A DNA stretch of 64,000 nucleotides from Oceanibaculum nanhaiense (GTDB lineage Bacteria > Pseudomonadota > Alphaproteobacteria > Oceanibaculales > Oceanibaculaceae). Below, piece by piece: positions 28,410-40,236 of this stretch. The notes under the pieces are model-generated. The model saw only the letters and a program-made list of their open reading frames with translations. It was not told where the DNA came from and did not search any database. The stretch's first letter is position 1. Each line of letters starts with the position of its first letter. A program made the translations under genes and the position numbers. The stretch lies in NCBI RefSeq assembly GCF_002148795.1, contig NZ_MPOB01000004.1, positions 248,001 to 312,000 on the forward strand, given 5' to 3'.

Positions 28410-28892
28410 TCAGCGCCAGGGCATGATCGGCACGCTGGTTACCGCATTCTGCGGGCTGCCCTCGATCAGCCGGTCGGAATAGGTCAGATAGACCAGCGTA
28501 TTGCGCTTCTTGTCGTAGAAGCGCACGACCTGCAGCTTCTTGAAGATGATCGAGCGGCTTTCGCGGAACACCGTCTTGCCCTCGCCGGGATCGGCGTCGG
28601 CGATCTTCTTTGGCAGGCTGATCGGTCCGGTCTGCCGGCAGGCGATGGAGGCGTCCGACGTATCCTCCGCCAGCCCGACCCAGCCCTTGATCCCGCCGGT
28701 CTTGGCGCGGCTGATATGACAGGACACGCCCGGCACCTCGGGATCGTCGAACGCCTCGATGCAGATCTTGTGGTTCGGGCCGATCCACTGGAAGGCGCTG
28801 TCCACGCAGCCGATCTCGTCGGCTTTCGCGGCAGGCGCGGCTATGGCGCCGAGCCCGATCAGCAGGGCGGCCAGCAGGAAGAGGCGATGCAT
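28410..28892 (-). CDS. creA: CreA-family exported protein
   Basis: A 160-residue protein with a signal peptide ending about residue 24 (PAAKADEIG). It matches the CreA family: IGCVDSAFQWIGP-x-HKICIEAFDDPEVPGV-x-CHISRAKTGG and a C-terminal YLTYSDRLIEGSPQN region. Three Cys suggest a periplasmic disulfide. The function in E. coli, near creBCD, is unsettled. It is convergent with the PhnA-domain gene, 9 bp apart, and its upstream region holds a hairpin and a family-A repeat. Confidence 0.88.
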   Translation of the reverse strand: MHRLFLLAALLIGLGAIAAPAAKADEIGCVDSAFQWIGPNHKICIEAFDDPEVPGVSCHISRAKTGGIKGWVGLAEDTSDASIACRQTGPISLPKKIADADPGEGKTVFRESRSIIFKKLQVVRFYDKKRNTLVYLTYSDRLIEGSPQNAVTSVPIMPWR

Positions 28893-28934
28893 GGTGGAGG
28901 TTCCTTCATTCGTTCATCGTGCCGCCGTTAGCCA

Positions 28935-28959
28935 ACCCTCTCCCGCAAGGGGAGAGGGT
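28935..28959. repeat. Short GC hairpin
   Basis: CCCTCTCC and GGAGAGGG arms around a CGCAAGG loop, between creA and uvrB (both minus strand). It lies upstream of creA, so it may end read-through from uvrB; there is no T-run. Confidence 0.5.
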
Positions 28960-28998
28960 AAGGAAAGCTGAATCATATAGCGGTGCCGTTTCTCCTTC

Positions 28999-29100
28999 CG
29001 TCATTCCCGGCCTTGTGCCGGGAATCCAGGGTTCAGCTTACTCTACCGGCGATTCAGCTGGTTGAAACCTGGACCCCCGCAACAAGTGCGGGGGTGACGG
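28999..29100. repeat. Double-hairpin intergenic repeat, family A
   Basis: Left hairpin ATTCCCGGC/GCCGGGAAT around CTTGT, spacer, and right hairpin CCCCCGC/GCGGGGG around AACAAGT. Outer ends CGTCATTCC and GGGGTGACGG. It lies downstream of uvrB on the minus strand. Confidence 0.85.
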
Positions 29101-29130
29101 GCAGAGATGGAAGGGGAGAGGGAGGGCCTA

Positions 29131-31368
<2,238 letters not shown>

Positions 31369-31417
31369 GGCGCTAACATAGGACCGCGCGCAGACGGTTT
31401 CCAGCGCCGAACGCAGC

Positions 31418-32185
31418 CTACTCCTTGTAGCTGGGGTCCAGCTTGTCGAGGCGGCGCAGATGGCCCGGCCAGTCGCGGGTGCCCAGGATGCCGAACGCCT
31501 CGTACTGGCGCGCGGTGTGCTCGCAGACCTGGCCCGGCGGGATGGTCAGCTTCTGGCCGCCGGACAGCGCGTCGATCTGCGACTGGCAGCATTTCTCCAG
31601 ATAATGGATCAGGCTGAACGCCTCGGCGACGGTGCGGCCGGCCGACAGCAGCCCGTGATTGCGCAGGATCATCGCGCGGTGCGTGCCCAGGTCGCGCACC
31701 AGCCGCTTCTTCTCGTCCTCATCCTGCGCCAGCCCTTCATAATCGTGATAGCCGAGCCGGTTGTAGAAGCGCATCGAGTGCTGGCTGATCGACAGCAGGC
31801 CGCATTCCATCGCGGAGACCGCCATGCCGGCGCGGGTATGGGTGTGCAGCACGCAGTCCACATCCGGGCGTGCGGCGTGGATTGCGGAATGGATGACGTA
31901 GCCGGCCTTGTTCACCGGGTAGGGCGAGGGCAGCAGAATATTGCCGTCATGATCGACCTTCACCAGGCTGGAGGCGGTGATCTCGTCGAAGAACATGCCG
32001 TGCGGGTTGATGAGGAACTGCCCCTCGACGCCAGGCACGCGGGCGGAGATATGGGTCGCGGTCAGGTCGGTCATGCCATACAGCGCGGTCAGCCGATAGC
32101 AGGCGGCGAGATTGACGCGGGTTTCCCATTCCTCGGCGCTCACGAGATCGCGGACAGGGCGGTCCAGGGCAGTCACGGCATTCAT
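31418..32185 (-). CDS. Class II aldolase/adducin-domain protein
   Basis: A 255-residue class II aldolase-like protein. Zinc ligands are visible as H-T-H in [10 protein letters not shown] and a third His in [11 protein letters not shown]; an [10 protein letters not shown] loop binds phosphate in family members. The start at 32185 has GAGGAGG upstream; the longer frame extends into the MFS gene. Family members cleave fuculose or ribulose phosphates, while others act in methionine salvage, but phosphate ligands are only partly conserved. It lies 26 bp after the MFS gene, so the pair may be an operon. Confidence 0.87.
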   Translation of the reverse strand: MNAVTALDRPVRDLVSAEEWETRVNLAACYRLTALYGMTDLTATHISARVPGVEGQFLINPHGMFFDEITASSLVKVDHDGNILLPSPYPVNKAGYVIHSAIHAARPDVDCVLHTHTRAGMAVSAMECGLLSISQHSMRFYNRLGYHDYEGLAQDEDEKKRLVRDLGTHRAMILRNHGLLSAGRTVAEAFSLIHYLEKCCQSQIDALSGGQKLTIPPGQVCEHTARQYEAFGILGTRDWPGHLRRLDKLDPSYKE

Positions 32186-32211
32186 TCCAGTTTCCTCCTC
32201 GGTATATTTCT

Positions 32212-33447
32212 TCAAGCTTCTAACGCCTGACCCATCCGGGGCAAGCGTTTCATCGACCAGCCCCAGGCCACCAGCGACAGGATGCAGGCGGCGGCCAGCG
32301 GCCAGTGCAGGCCGAACAGCTCCGATGCCGCGCCGAGGGCGAGTGCACCCAGCGCCGGCCCGCCGCGGAAGATCATCCAGTAGATGCCCATGACGCGGCC
32401 GCGCATCTCGCCCGATACGGCGTTCTGCATCAGCGTCTGCATGCCGACGCCGTTCACCACCAGCGCCGCGCCGGCAAAGCACATGGTGATCATGCCGATG
32501 GTCAGATCCTCGGTCGCGGCGAAGCCCAGCAGCGCGATGCAGGAGGCGAAGACCGCCCACAGCGAGATGCGGGTCAGGCCGCGCACGCTGCCGCGCAAGC
32601 CCAGCCAGATGCCGGACAGGATAGCGCCGGCGCCGGTCGCGGCGACCAGCATGCCCAGCCCCTCGGCGCCGGCCTGGAACACGCCGTCGGCATAGGCCGG
32701 CATCAGCTCCAGCACGGCGCGCAGGCTGGTCGAGGTGACGATGACCAGCACCAGCAGCGGGCCGATGCCGGCATGGCGTGCGGCATAGAGATAGCCTTCG
32801 CCCATCTCGGTGAAGAGCGGCCGGTTGCCATCCTCGCGCGGCTTGTGTTCCGGCAGTTTCAGCAGCAGCAGCGCGACCAGAAAGGCAAAGTAGGTCACGG
32901 CGTTGGTGGCGAAGGTCCAGCCCGCGCCGCCCATCGCGATGACGCCGCCGGCAATCGCCGGGCCGATGAAGCGCGCGAGGTTGAAATTGATCGAGTTGAT
33001 GGCGATGGCCGCCCCCAGATCCTCGCGCGGCACCAGCATGGGGATCATGGCGAGGCGGGCCGGCTGATAGAAGGCGGTGACAGCGCCGAGGAAGGCGGTC
33101 AGCCCGATCAGCATCCAGATATCGAGAAGGCCGGTAAAGGTCAGGACGGCCAGCGTCACTGCCTGCGCGATGGCAAGGTACTGGGCGAATTTGGCGACCT
33201 TCATCGGGCCGATGCGGTCCACCGCGACCCCGGCGAAGGCGGTGACCACCACGGTCGGGAACAGATCGGCGAAGGCGACGATGCCGAGCCAGGCGCTGGA
33301 ACCGGTCAGTTCCCACGCCACCCAGCCGATGCCGATGCGCTGCATCCAGGTGCCGATGAGCGAGGCCATATTACCGGTCACGTAGAGCCGGTAATTCGGG
33401 TGGGAGAGGGCGCGGCCGACAGGGCCAAGGCGGGCGGATAAAGGCAT
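32212..33447 (-). CDS. MFS_3-family (EntS-like) exporter
   Basis: A 411-residue twelve-helix major facilitator protein of the enterobactin-exporter-like branch (GNMASLIGTWMQRIGIGWVAWELT at the start; IGPMKVAKFAQ and QTLMQNAVSGEMRGRVMG). It would export a small molecule or drug across the inner membrane. The aldolase gene follows 26 bp later. There is no siderophore cluster here, so the substrate is unknown. It is divergent from the aminotransferase gene with 215 bp between. Confidence 0.86.
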   Translation of the reverse strand: MPLSARLGPVGRALSHPNYRLYVTGNMASLIGTWMQRIGIGWVAWELTGSSAWLGIVAFADLFPTVVVTAFAGVAVDRIGPMKVAKFAQYLAIAQAVTLAVLTFTGLLDIWMLIGLTAFLGAVTAFYQPARLAMIPMLVPREDLGAAIAINSINFNLARFIGPAIAGGVIAMGGAGWTFATNAVTYFAFLVALLLLKLPEHKPREDGNRPLFTEMGEGYLYAARHAGIGPLLVLVIVTSTSLRAVLELMPAYADGVFQAGAEGLGMLVAATGAGAILSGIWLGLRGSVRGLTRISLWAVFASCIALLGFAATEDLTIGMITMCFAGAALVVNGVGMQTLMQNAVSGEMRGRVMGIYWMIFRGGPALGALALGAASELFGLHWPLAAACILSLVAWGWSMKRLPRMGQALEA

Positions 33448-33544
33448 GGTCTGGATGATAGCCTGTTTTCAAGGCAATAGCCGAGACTTGCTTGCTGGGC
33501 CGCTATGTCCGGTTGGCGCGCGGGCGGTTTGCGCAAAATCCCCG

Positions 33545-33573
33545 GAAATACCGCGAAATACCGCGAAATATCG
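33545..33573. repeat. Tandem 10-bp direct repeats in a divergent promoter region
   Basis: Two identical GAAATACCGC units and a third imperfect unit (GAAATATCG), in direct phase of 10 bp, about 90 bp before the aminotransferase start. One-helical-turn spacing suggests side-by-side protein binding. Confidence 0.6.
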
Positions 33574-33653
33574 TTGAACGATGGCGATACCGGGCGTAGG
33601 GTTCGCGGCTGTCGGCATCGCCGTCATTCCAGCCTGTCAACCAGCCCCCGTGA

Positions 33654-34865
<1,212 letters not shown>

Positions 34866-34884
34866 TCGGCGCGCGAACGGATAA

Positions 34885-34917
34885 GAAAAACCCCCGGCAT
34901 CTGCCGGGGGTTTTTTT
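34885..34917. terminator. Bidirectional intrinsic terminator
   Basis: Perfect 9-bp stem CCCCCGGCA / TGCCGGGGG with a TC loop at 34891-34910, a T7 run on the plus strand, and an A-run (GAAAAA) before it that serves the minus strand. It ends the aminotransferase and the convergent permease. Confidence 0.92.
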
Positions 34918-34940
34918 CGTGGCCTTCTTCTTGTGCTGGC

Positions 34941-36086
34941 TTACTCCATCGCGGCGCGTAGGGCGGGCGGCGTGCCGGGCAGATTGCTCACCATGATCTT
35001 CGCGACGGTCAGGATCGGCACCGCCAGAAGCGCGCCGGGCAGGCCCCACAGCCAGCCCCAGAAGATCACTGCCAGGAACACCAGAATCGGGTTCAGAGTC
35101 AGCTGCCGGCCCAGCAGCAGCGGCGTGATGAACTGCCCTTCGATAACCGTCAGCGCGTAGGCGGCCAGCGGCGGTATCAGGATCTGCGTCCAGCTGTCGA
35201 AATTCAGCAGCGCGGCGCTGGCGATGATGGCCGCCGTGATTGCCGGGCCGATATAGGGCAGGAAGTTCAGCACTGCCGCCAATACCCCCCAGAGCAAGGG
35301 GTTGGGCATGCCCAGCGCCCACATCGCGGCCGCGGTCAGCAGGCCGAGCGCCAGGCTGATGAGGGTGAAGGTGCGCAGATAGATCGATATTTTCCACTGC
35401 ACCTCCAGCAGGATGCGCTTCATGCGCCGTCGCTGGTCGGTCTGGGTTATGGCCTCGACGATGCGGCTGGCGGTGGACGGGCCGGCGGCCAGCATGAAGA
35501 ACAGCAACACCACGGTGATGGCGGAAGTCATCAGGATGGACTGCGCCTGATTGGCCAGGGTTTCGATCAGGCTGCCCTCCACAACGACGATCTGCGGCTT
35601 CCTGTCATTCTCCAAATTCGCCATTTCGGCGATTTTCTCGGTGGTCTCCCGCGCCCGGCGCAGCGGCAGTTTCAGTTCGGTCAGTTTCCGTTCGATCTTG
35701 TACATGACGCTGGGACCGAGATCGAGATGCTCCGCCGCCGGGCCGGCAAGCTGCACCGCGCCGACGGTCAGGCCTGCGCCCAGCATGGCGACGACGAGCA
35801 GTGCGCTCAGCGTTTGCGGCAGCCGAAGGCGGGTCAGCAGCCGCACAATTGGCAACAGCAGGATCGCGAAGATCAGCGCCAGGAAGATCGGCAGCAGCAC
35901 CGGTTTCGCGAAATAGGCTGTGTAGATCAGCGCCAGCGCGAACAGGCCGATGGCGGCCATGCGGGTGACGCTGCTCGCCTGCAGAAAGGCGAGAGACGAG
36001 CTCTCGTCGGACTCCGTATCGCCCGCAACAGAATTATCAGAGTCAGCAGAATTCGGCGGGGTCTGGGAAATACCGGGTTCAGTCAT
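34941..36086 (-). CDS. AI-2E/PerM-family (UPF0118) membrane permease
   Basis: A 381-residue membrane protein with the typical seven or eight helices and an extra soluble loop in the middle. The end of the family shows NPLLWGVLAAVLNFLPYIGP and a GQFITPLLLGRQL segment. Relatives are called AI-2 exporters or Na+/H+ exchangers; the transported molecule here is unknown. It has a hydrophilic N-terminal tail rich in Ser, Asp and Glu. It is convergent with the aminotransferase across a bidirectional terminator and divergent from the DUF883-type gene. Confidence 0.87.
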   Translation of the reverse strand: MTEPGISQTPPNSADSDNSVAGDTESDESSSLAFLQASSVTRMAAIGLFALALIYTAYFAKPVLLPIFLALIFAILLLPIVRLLTRLRLPQTLSALLVVAMLGAGLTVGAVQLAGPAAEHLDLGPSVMYKIERKLTELKLPLRRARETTEKIAEMANLENDRKPQIVVVEGSLIETLANQAQSILMTSAITVVLLFFMLAAGPSTASRIVEAITQTDQRRRMKRILLEVQWKISIYLRTFTLISLALGLLTAAAMWALGMPNPLLWGVLAAVLNFLPYIGPAITAAIIASAALLNFDSWTQILIPPLAAYALTVIEGQFITPLLLGRQLTLNPILVFLAVIFWGWLWGLPGALLAVPILTVAKIMVSNLPGTPPALRAAME

Positions 36087-36250
36087 CGAAAATTACTGCC
36101 TCACAGATAAATTTTTTAATTTCATGATTTGGAAATACTCTATCCCTCGCATTAACGTTTCTGCGTGTTTGCGGTTCCTTCCAGCCTTTCATCAATGTTT
36201 TGACTCATCGGAATGTTACGCCGCCGGAGGAAATTTTCTCGACTGACGCG

Positions 36251-36275
36251 GGAACATTGGCCAGGTGTCCCCGTT
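36251..36275 (+). promoter_or_regulatory. EcfG-type general stress promoter upstream of the DUF883-type gene
   Basis: GGAAC (36251-36255), exactly 16 bp, then CGTT (36272-36275), matching the EcfG consensus. It ends 63 bp upstream of the start codon. The same motif and spacing occurs at 20011-20035. Confidence 0.72.
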
Positions 36276-36338
36276 TATTGCAACAGAGGCACATGCCTTG
36301 ATGAAACCAGACTTTACGAATGACGAAAGGAGTCACCC

Positions 36339-36653
36339 ATGGCGACTCGCGAACCTGCCGACGATATCCAGGCTTTGAAGAACGACCTCGCGGCGCTGCG
36401 CAAGGATATTGGCGCGCTGGCCAAGACGGTCGGCGACCAGGCCTCCACAACCTCCGATGATGCGATGGATGGGTTGAAGGAGAGGATTGCCGCACTGCGC
36501 AGCGAACTCGAAGGGGCGGCCAAGTCGGCCCGGGCGCGCGGTGCCGAGGGTGTCGCGGCCGTCGAGCACCATATAGAGCAGAAGCCGCTGCAGAGCATGC
36601 TGATCGCGCTGGGTGCCGGCCTGCTCATCGGCAAGCTGCTGGACCGCCGCTGA
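36339..36653 (+). CDS. DUF883/ElaB-YqjD-like membrane-anchored protein
   Basis: A 104-residue protein with a long amphipathic helix (residues 5-65, many Lys, Asp and Glu) and a single C-terminal membrane helix (LQSMLIALGAGLLIGKLL) followed by RR. This is the ElaB/YqjD/DUF883 layout; E. coli YqjD binds ribosomes and anchors them to the membrane in stationary phase. GAAAGGAG precedes the ATG. The EcfG-type promoter upstream suggests stress induction. The next gene starts 11 bp later and encodes a YqjE-like membrane protein. Confidence 0.85.
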   Translation: MATREPADDIQALKNDLAALRKDIGALAKTVGDQASTTSDDAMDGLKERIAALRSELEGAAKSARARGAEGVAAVEHHIEQKPLQSMLIALGAGLLIGKLLDRR

Positions 36654-36664
36654 GCGGACGCATC

Positions 36665-37132
36665 GTGCGATATCTTCTCGATATAGCGCTTCCTTACGCG
36701 CAGGCGGAACTCCGCACCGCTAAGGAAAGCGCCGGGCGGCTGTGCTGGCGGGTGGCGGGTTTCGCCGCCGCCGGCCTCGTCGCGGCCCTCGGTCTCGGCT
36801 TCCTGGTGCTGTCCTTCCATCTGTGGCTGCTGCGCCATGTGCCGGCGCCAGACGCCGCGCTGTGGACGGGGTTGCTGTGCATCGCCGTCGCGGCGTCGGT
36901 CGTGCTGGTTGTCTGGCTCATCACACGGGCCGGTGCGCGAAGCCGCCACCGCGAGGTGGCTAAGGCCGCCGCGCTGGCGGAGCTGCAATTGCTTCAGATA
37001 GAACTGGAGCAGGGGCTGCGTGCCCACGCCAAGACCGGCACGCTCGGTATGCTGGTGGCCGGTCTGGCGCTGGGGGCAAGCCCCGATTTGCGCGGGATGC
37101 TCCGCGACCTCGTGCGCTCGGCGAAGCTATAA
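36665..37132 (+). CDS. YqjE/phage-holin-III-like membrane protein (DUF1469-type)
   Basis: A 155-residue protein with two strong helices (about 30-58 and 65-90) flanked by soluble helices, the YqjE layout. The start is a GTG at 36665. It pairs with the upstream YqjD-like protein as in E. coli yqjDE, and both probably share the EcfG promoter. The stop overlaps the convergent alpha/beta hydrolase by 6 bp. The function is unknown; a membrane-stress role is inferred. Confidence 0.78.
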   Translation: MRYLLDIALPYAQAELRTAKESAGRLCWRVAGFAAAGLVAALGLGFLVLSFHLWLLRHVPAPDAALWTGLLCIAVAASVVLVVWLITRAGARSRHREVAKAAALAELQLLQIELEQGLRAHAKTGTLGMLVAGLALGASPDLRGMLRDLVRSAKL

Positions 37133-37984
37133 CCCCATCTGGGCCAGCATGGCGCGGACCAGCGGATGTCTGGCTTCGCCCATGCGGTCGCAGATCGAAA
37201 AGTGATTCTCGCGGCCGATCTCCCAATAATCGGTCGTAAGGCCGCGTTCCCGGCACAGCTTCGCGAAATCGGCCGATTGCCGGATCCAGTCCGGCGTTTC
37301 GCCGCCGCCGACCGCCACCAGGATCGGGCAGACCGGTCGCGGCAGGTTGGCAACCAGGCTGTTGCGTGCCGCCTCATCGGCTGTCAGGCCGATCTCCGAA
37401 TTGACCTTCAGCATCGTTACCGGCTCCAGCTCATAGACGCCGGAGACCGCCACCACGCCCTTCACAATGTCGGCGGGGCGGCCTTCTGCAGCCCAATCGC
37501 GGGCCAGCATCATCGCCGCCAGATGCGCGCCGGCGGAATGGCCGGACAGATACAGCCGGTCCGGGTCGCCGCCGATCTGCCGTGCGTTGGCGTGCAGCCA
37601 GCGTACCGCGTCCGCGGTCTGGCCGACAATGCCGCCGATCGTCAGGGTAGGCGCCAGATCGTAGTTCAGCATCGCCACCGTGGCGCCGGCGGCAACCAGC
37701 GGTTCGGCGATATAGCTGTAGAAGTTCTTGTCCAGCCCGCGCCAGTAACCGCCATGGATAAAGACATGGATCGGCGCGTTGGGTGTCTTCGCCGGAAAGA
37801 TATCCATCGTCTGCAAGGGGCCGTCGCCATAGCGCATGTCCAGCGAGCCGGTCAGCGCGTCCCGGGTCTTTGCGCTGCGGCTGGCCTGGGCGTCAAGATA
37901 GGCCTGGAAGTTCGGCGCGGCGAGGCGCGGGTTATATTCCCGCTCCAGCGCCTCGCCGGCGAGCCCTTTATAGCTTGCAGACAT
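37127..37984 (-). CDS. Alpha/beta hydrolase of the kynurenine-formamidase-like family
   Basis: A 285-residue alpha/beta hydrolase. The oxyanion segment FIHGGYWRGLDK, the nucleophile elbow GHSAGAH (Ser near residue 148) and a C-terminal NHFSICD His resemble the animal-type arylformamidase/carboxylesterase branch. The ATG (37984) overlaps the upstream FAH-family TGA by one base, so translation is coupled; the longer frame is a shadow. It is the third gene of the SDR, FAH-protein, hydrolase operon. The substrate could be a formamide or ester product of the same pathway. Confidence 0.82.
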   Translation of the reverse strand: MSASYKGLAGEALEREYNPRLAAPNFQAYLDAQASRSAKTRDALTGSLDMRYGDGPLQTMDIFPAKTPNAPIHVFIHGGYWRGLDKNFYSYIAEPLVAAGATVAMLNYDLAPTLTIGGIVGQTADAVRWLHANARQIGGDPDRLYLSGHSAGAHLAAMMLARDWAAEGRPADIVKGVVAVSGVYELEPVTMLKVNSEIGLTADEAARNSLVANLPRPVCPILVAVGGGETPDWIRQSADFAKLCRERGLTTDYWEIGRENHFSICDRMGEARHPLVRAMLAQMGL

Positions 37985-38832
37985 CAGCCCTTGTATCCCA
38001 CGACGTCCTGCTGCTGTTCGCCAAGCCCCTCGATACCGAGCTTCATAACGTCGCCCGGCTTCAGGAACATCGGCGGCTTCATGCCGGCACCCACGCCCGG
38101 CGGCGTGCCGGTCGGGATGATGTCGCCCGGCATCAGCGTCATGAACTGGCTGATATAGCTGACCAGATGCTTCACACCATAGACCATGGTGGTGGTGGAG
38201 CCGTCCTGGCAGCGCTTGCCGTTCACATCCAGCCACATCTTCAGCTGCTGCGGATCGGCGATCTCGTCCTTCGTCACCAGCCACGGGCCGATCGGCGCGA
38301 AGGTGTCGGCGCTCTTGCCCTTCACCCACTGGCCATGGCGCTCGATCTGGAATTCGCGTTCCGAGATATCGTTCACCAGCACATAGCCGGCTACATGGTC
38401 GAGGCTGTCCTTCTCCTCGACATATTGCGCCTTCTTGCCGATGACGATTCCCAGCTCGACTTCCCAGTCGGTCTTTTTGGAATTCTTCGGGATGATGACG
38501 GTGTCGTTGGGGCCGTTGATGGAGGTCGTCGCCTTCATGAAGATGATCGGCTCCGCTGGCACCTGCATGCCGGTTTCGGCGGCATGGTCGGAATAGTTCA
38601 GGCCGACGCAGATGATCTTGCCAATGGCGCCGACCGGGCAACCAAGGCGCGGATCGCCGGACACGGCCGGCAGGCTGGCCGGGTCGAGGGCGGCCAGCTT
38701 CTTCAGGCCTTCGGGCGAGATCGTTCCGCCATCGATGTCGGCGACATGACCGGACAGATCGCGCAGGGTGCCATTGGCATCCAGCAGGCCGGGCTTTTCC
38801 TTGCCGGCTTCTCCGTAGCGCAAAAGACGCAT
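37984..38832 (-). CDS. Fumarylacetoacetate-hydrolase-family protein (diketo-deoxysugar-acid hydrolase type)
   Basis: A 282-residue FAH-family hydrolase with an N-terminal domain and the catalytic domain from about residue 75. Metal-binding residues are in DWEVELGIVIG and NDISEREFQ. Its sequence style is that of 2,4-didehydro-3-deoxy-L-fuconate/rhamnonate hydrolases (often annotated ureidoglycolate lyase). An SDR dehydrogenase gene lies 47 bp upstream, as in the L-fucose/L-rhamnose oxidative route. It is coupled to the hydrolase downstream by a 1-base overlap. Confidence 0.83.
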   Translation of the reverse strand: MRLLRYGEAGKEKPGLLDANGTLRDLSGHVADIDGGTISPEGLKKLAALDPASLPAVSGDPRLGCPVGAIGKIICVGLNYSDHAAETGMQVPAEPIIFMKATTSINGPNDTVIIPKNSKKTDWEVELGIVIGKKAQYVEEKDSLDHVAGYVLVNDISEREFQIERHGQWVKGKSADTFAPIGPWLVTKDEIADPQQLKMWLDVNGKRCQDGSTTTMVYGVKHLVSYISQFMTLMPGDIIPTGTPPGVGAGMKPPMFLKPGDVMKLGIEGLGEQQQDVVGYKG

Positions 38833-38879
38833 GGTTACTCTCCCTGTTTTGGCGTGCGTTGGATCAGAGGGTCAGTTCA

Positions 38880-39623
38880 TCAGAGGGTCAGGCCGCCATC
38901 GATCAGATGGGCCACCCCCGTTGTATAGGCGGATTCGTCGGAAGCGAGATAGAGCGCCAGCGCCGCGATCTCCTCCGCTGTGCCCAGCCGTCCCATCGGC
39001 TGGCGGGCGATGAAGGCCTGGCGCGCGGCGGCCGGATCGTCGAAGGCGTTGATGCGGTCGTGCAGCGAGGGGGTCTCCACCGTTCCCGGACAGATCGCGT
39101 TGCAGCGTATGCCCTTGGCGATGAAGTCGATGGCGATGGATTTGGTCATGCCGATCACGGCGGCCTTGCTGGCGGTATAGACGAAGCGATTCGGTACCCC
39201 CGCCGCCGAGGAGGCGACCGAGGACATCAGGATGATGGAACCGCCGCCATTATCGATCATCGCCGGCAGGAAGGCACGCGTCACGCGGTACATCGCCTTG
39301 CTGTTCAGCTCGAACGAGAAGTCGTAATCCTTCTCCTCGCACTCCAGGATGGTGCCGCTGGCAACGAAGCCGGCGCAGCTGAATAGCGCATCGACCGGGC
39401 CGACATCCCTGGCGGCTTCCTGCACGGCGGCGCTGTCGGTCACGTCCAGCAACCGGGTCTCGATGCCGGGCGCTTCCGCCTTCAGCGAGTCGAGCGCCGC
39501 CGCATTGATGTCGGTCGCGACGACCCTTGCCCCTTCGCGCGCGAAGGCCAGCGCCGAGGCGCGCCCGATGCCCTGTCCGGCGGCGGTGATGAAGGCTTTC
39601 TTCCCGCTCAGGCGGTTTCCCAT
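38880..39623 (-). CDS. Short-chain dehydrogenase/reductase (2-keto-3-deoxy-fuconate/BDH2-like)
   Basis: A 247-residue classical SDR. The NAD-binding motif is TAAGQGIG (13-20) followed by DIN at about 38-40, which fits NAD. The catalytic residues are S135, Y149 and K153. It closely follows the pattern of 3-hydroxybutyrate dehydrogenase type 2 and 2-keto-3-deoxy-L-fuconate dehydrogenase. With the FAH-family gene downstream it probably oxidises a deoxy-sugar acid. No fucose or rhamnose isomerase or dehydratase is in the window, so the upstream steps must be elsewhere. Confidence 0.85.
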   Translation of the reverse strand: MGNRLSGKKAFITAAGQGIGRASALAFAREGARVVATDINAAALDSLKAEAPGIETRLLDVTDSAAVQEAARDVGPVDALFSCAGFVASGTILECEEKDYDFSFELNSKAMYRVTRAFLPAMIDNGGGSIILMSSVASSAAGVPNRFVYTASKAAVIGMTKSIAIDFIAKGIRCNAICPGTVETPSLHDRINAFDDPAAARQAFIARQPMGRLGTAEEIAALALYLASDESAYTTGVAHLIDGGLTL

Positions 39624-39735
39624 TGCGTCTGCCCCTCATGCGTTTTGTTTCTTTATTAGGAGTCCTGATAACGGCTTGGGGGCCTGTCTGGCAAGGCTGT
39701 CGCGTTCACGGCAGGAATGCAGGGAGAGGAGGGGA

Positions 39736-40236
39736 CTAGAGGTTCAGCAGGCTGGGCGCCCGCTCGATGATTTCGTTCAGGATATTCTCGGCGACCTCGA
39801 TGTTGCGCTCCGCCTCCTTGTCCAGCAGATGGGCGTAGCGCGGTTCGGCCAGCCGCTTCTTGGCCTCATGCAGATTGTGCAGCTCCTGCACGAAAATCTC
39901 GCGCGAACCGATCGGCAGGGCGGTGCTCTTGCTCAGCGCCAGGAAGAATTTCGTGCTGGTGCGCAGCACTGATTTGGAGATCAGGATGTTCAGCGCATCG
40001 AACTGTTCGTCCAGCCGCTCGTCGCGGCCGGTTTCCAGATTCTTCAGCCGGTTCTCGATGAGGATGCCGAAGGTCTCGAATTCCGAGATCTTGTCGCGGA
40101 ACTGCCGGTAGGAATGGAAACTGTGCTGATGGACGTTCTTCTCGGTCTGTGCCGCCAGCACGATGATTTCCCGCGCCTGCCGTTCCAGCGCGGCTAGCAT
40201 TTCCTGGGCTTCTTTCCTGCTATAGCTGCGTGACAT
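39736..40236 (-). CDS. Uncharacterised alpha-helical protein
   Basis: A 166-residue protein not recognised as a known family. It is almost entirely helical and rich in Glu, Arg, Leu and Lys. Segments such as KISEFETFGILIENRLKNLE and EKEAERNIEVAENILNEIIE suggest long coiled coils or a helical bundle. The start at 40236 has AAGGA 8 bp upstream; the longer frame to 40281 has none. No signal or membrane segment is visible. It stands between the SDR operon and a chemoreceptor-like gene with which it is divergent, so a signalling link is possible but unproven. Confidence 0.7.
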   Translation of the reverse strand: MSRSYSRKEAQEMLAALERQAREIIVLAAQTEKNVHQHSFHSYRQFRDKISEFETFGILIENRLKNLETGRDERLDEQFDALNILISKSVLRTSTKFFLALSKSTALPIGSREIFVQELHNLHEAKKRLAEPRYAHLLDKEAERNIEVAENILNEIIERAPSLLNL

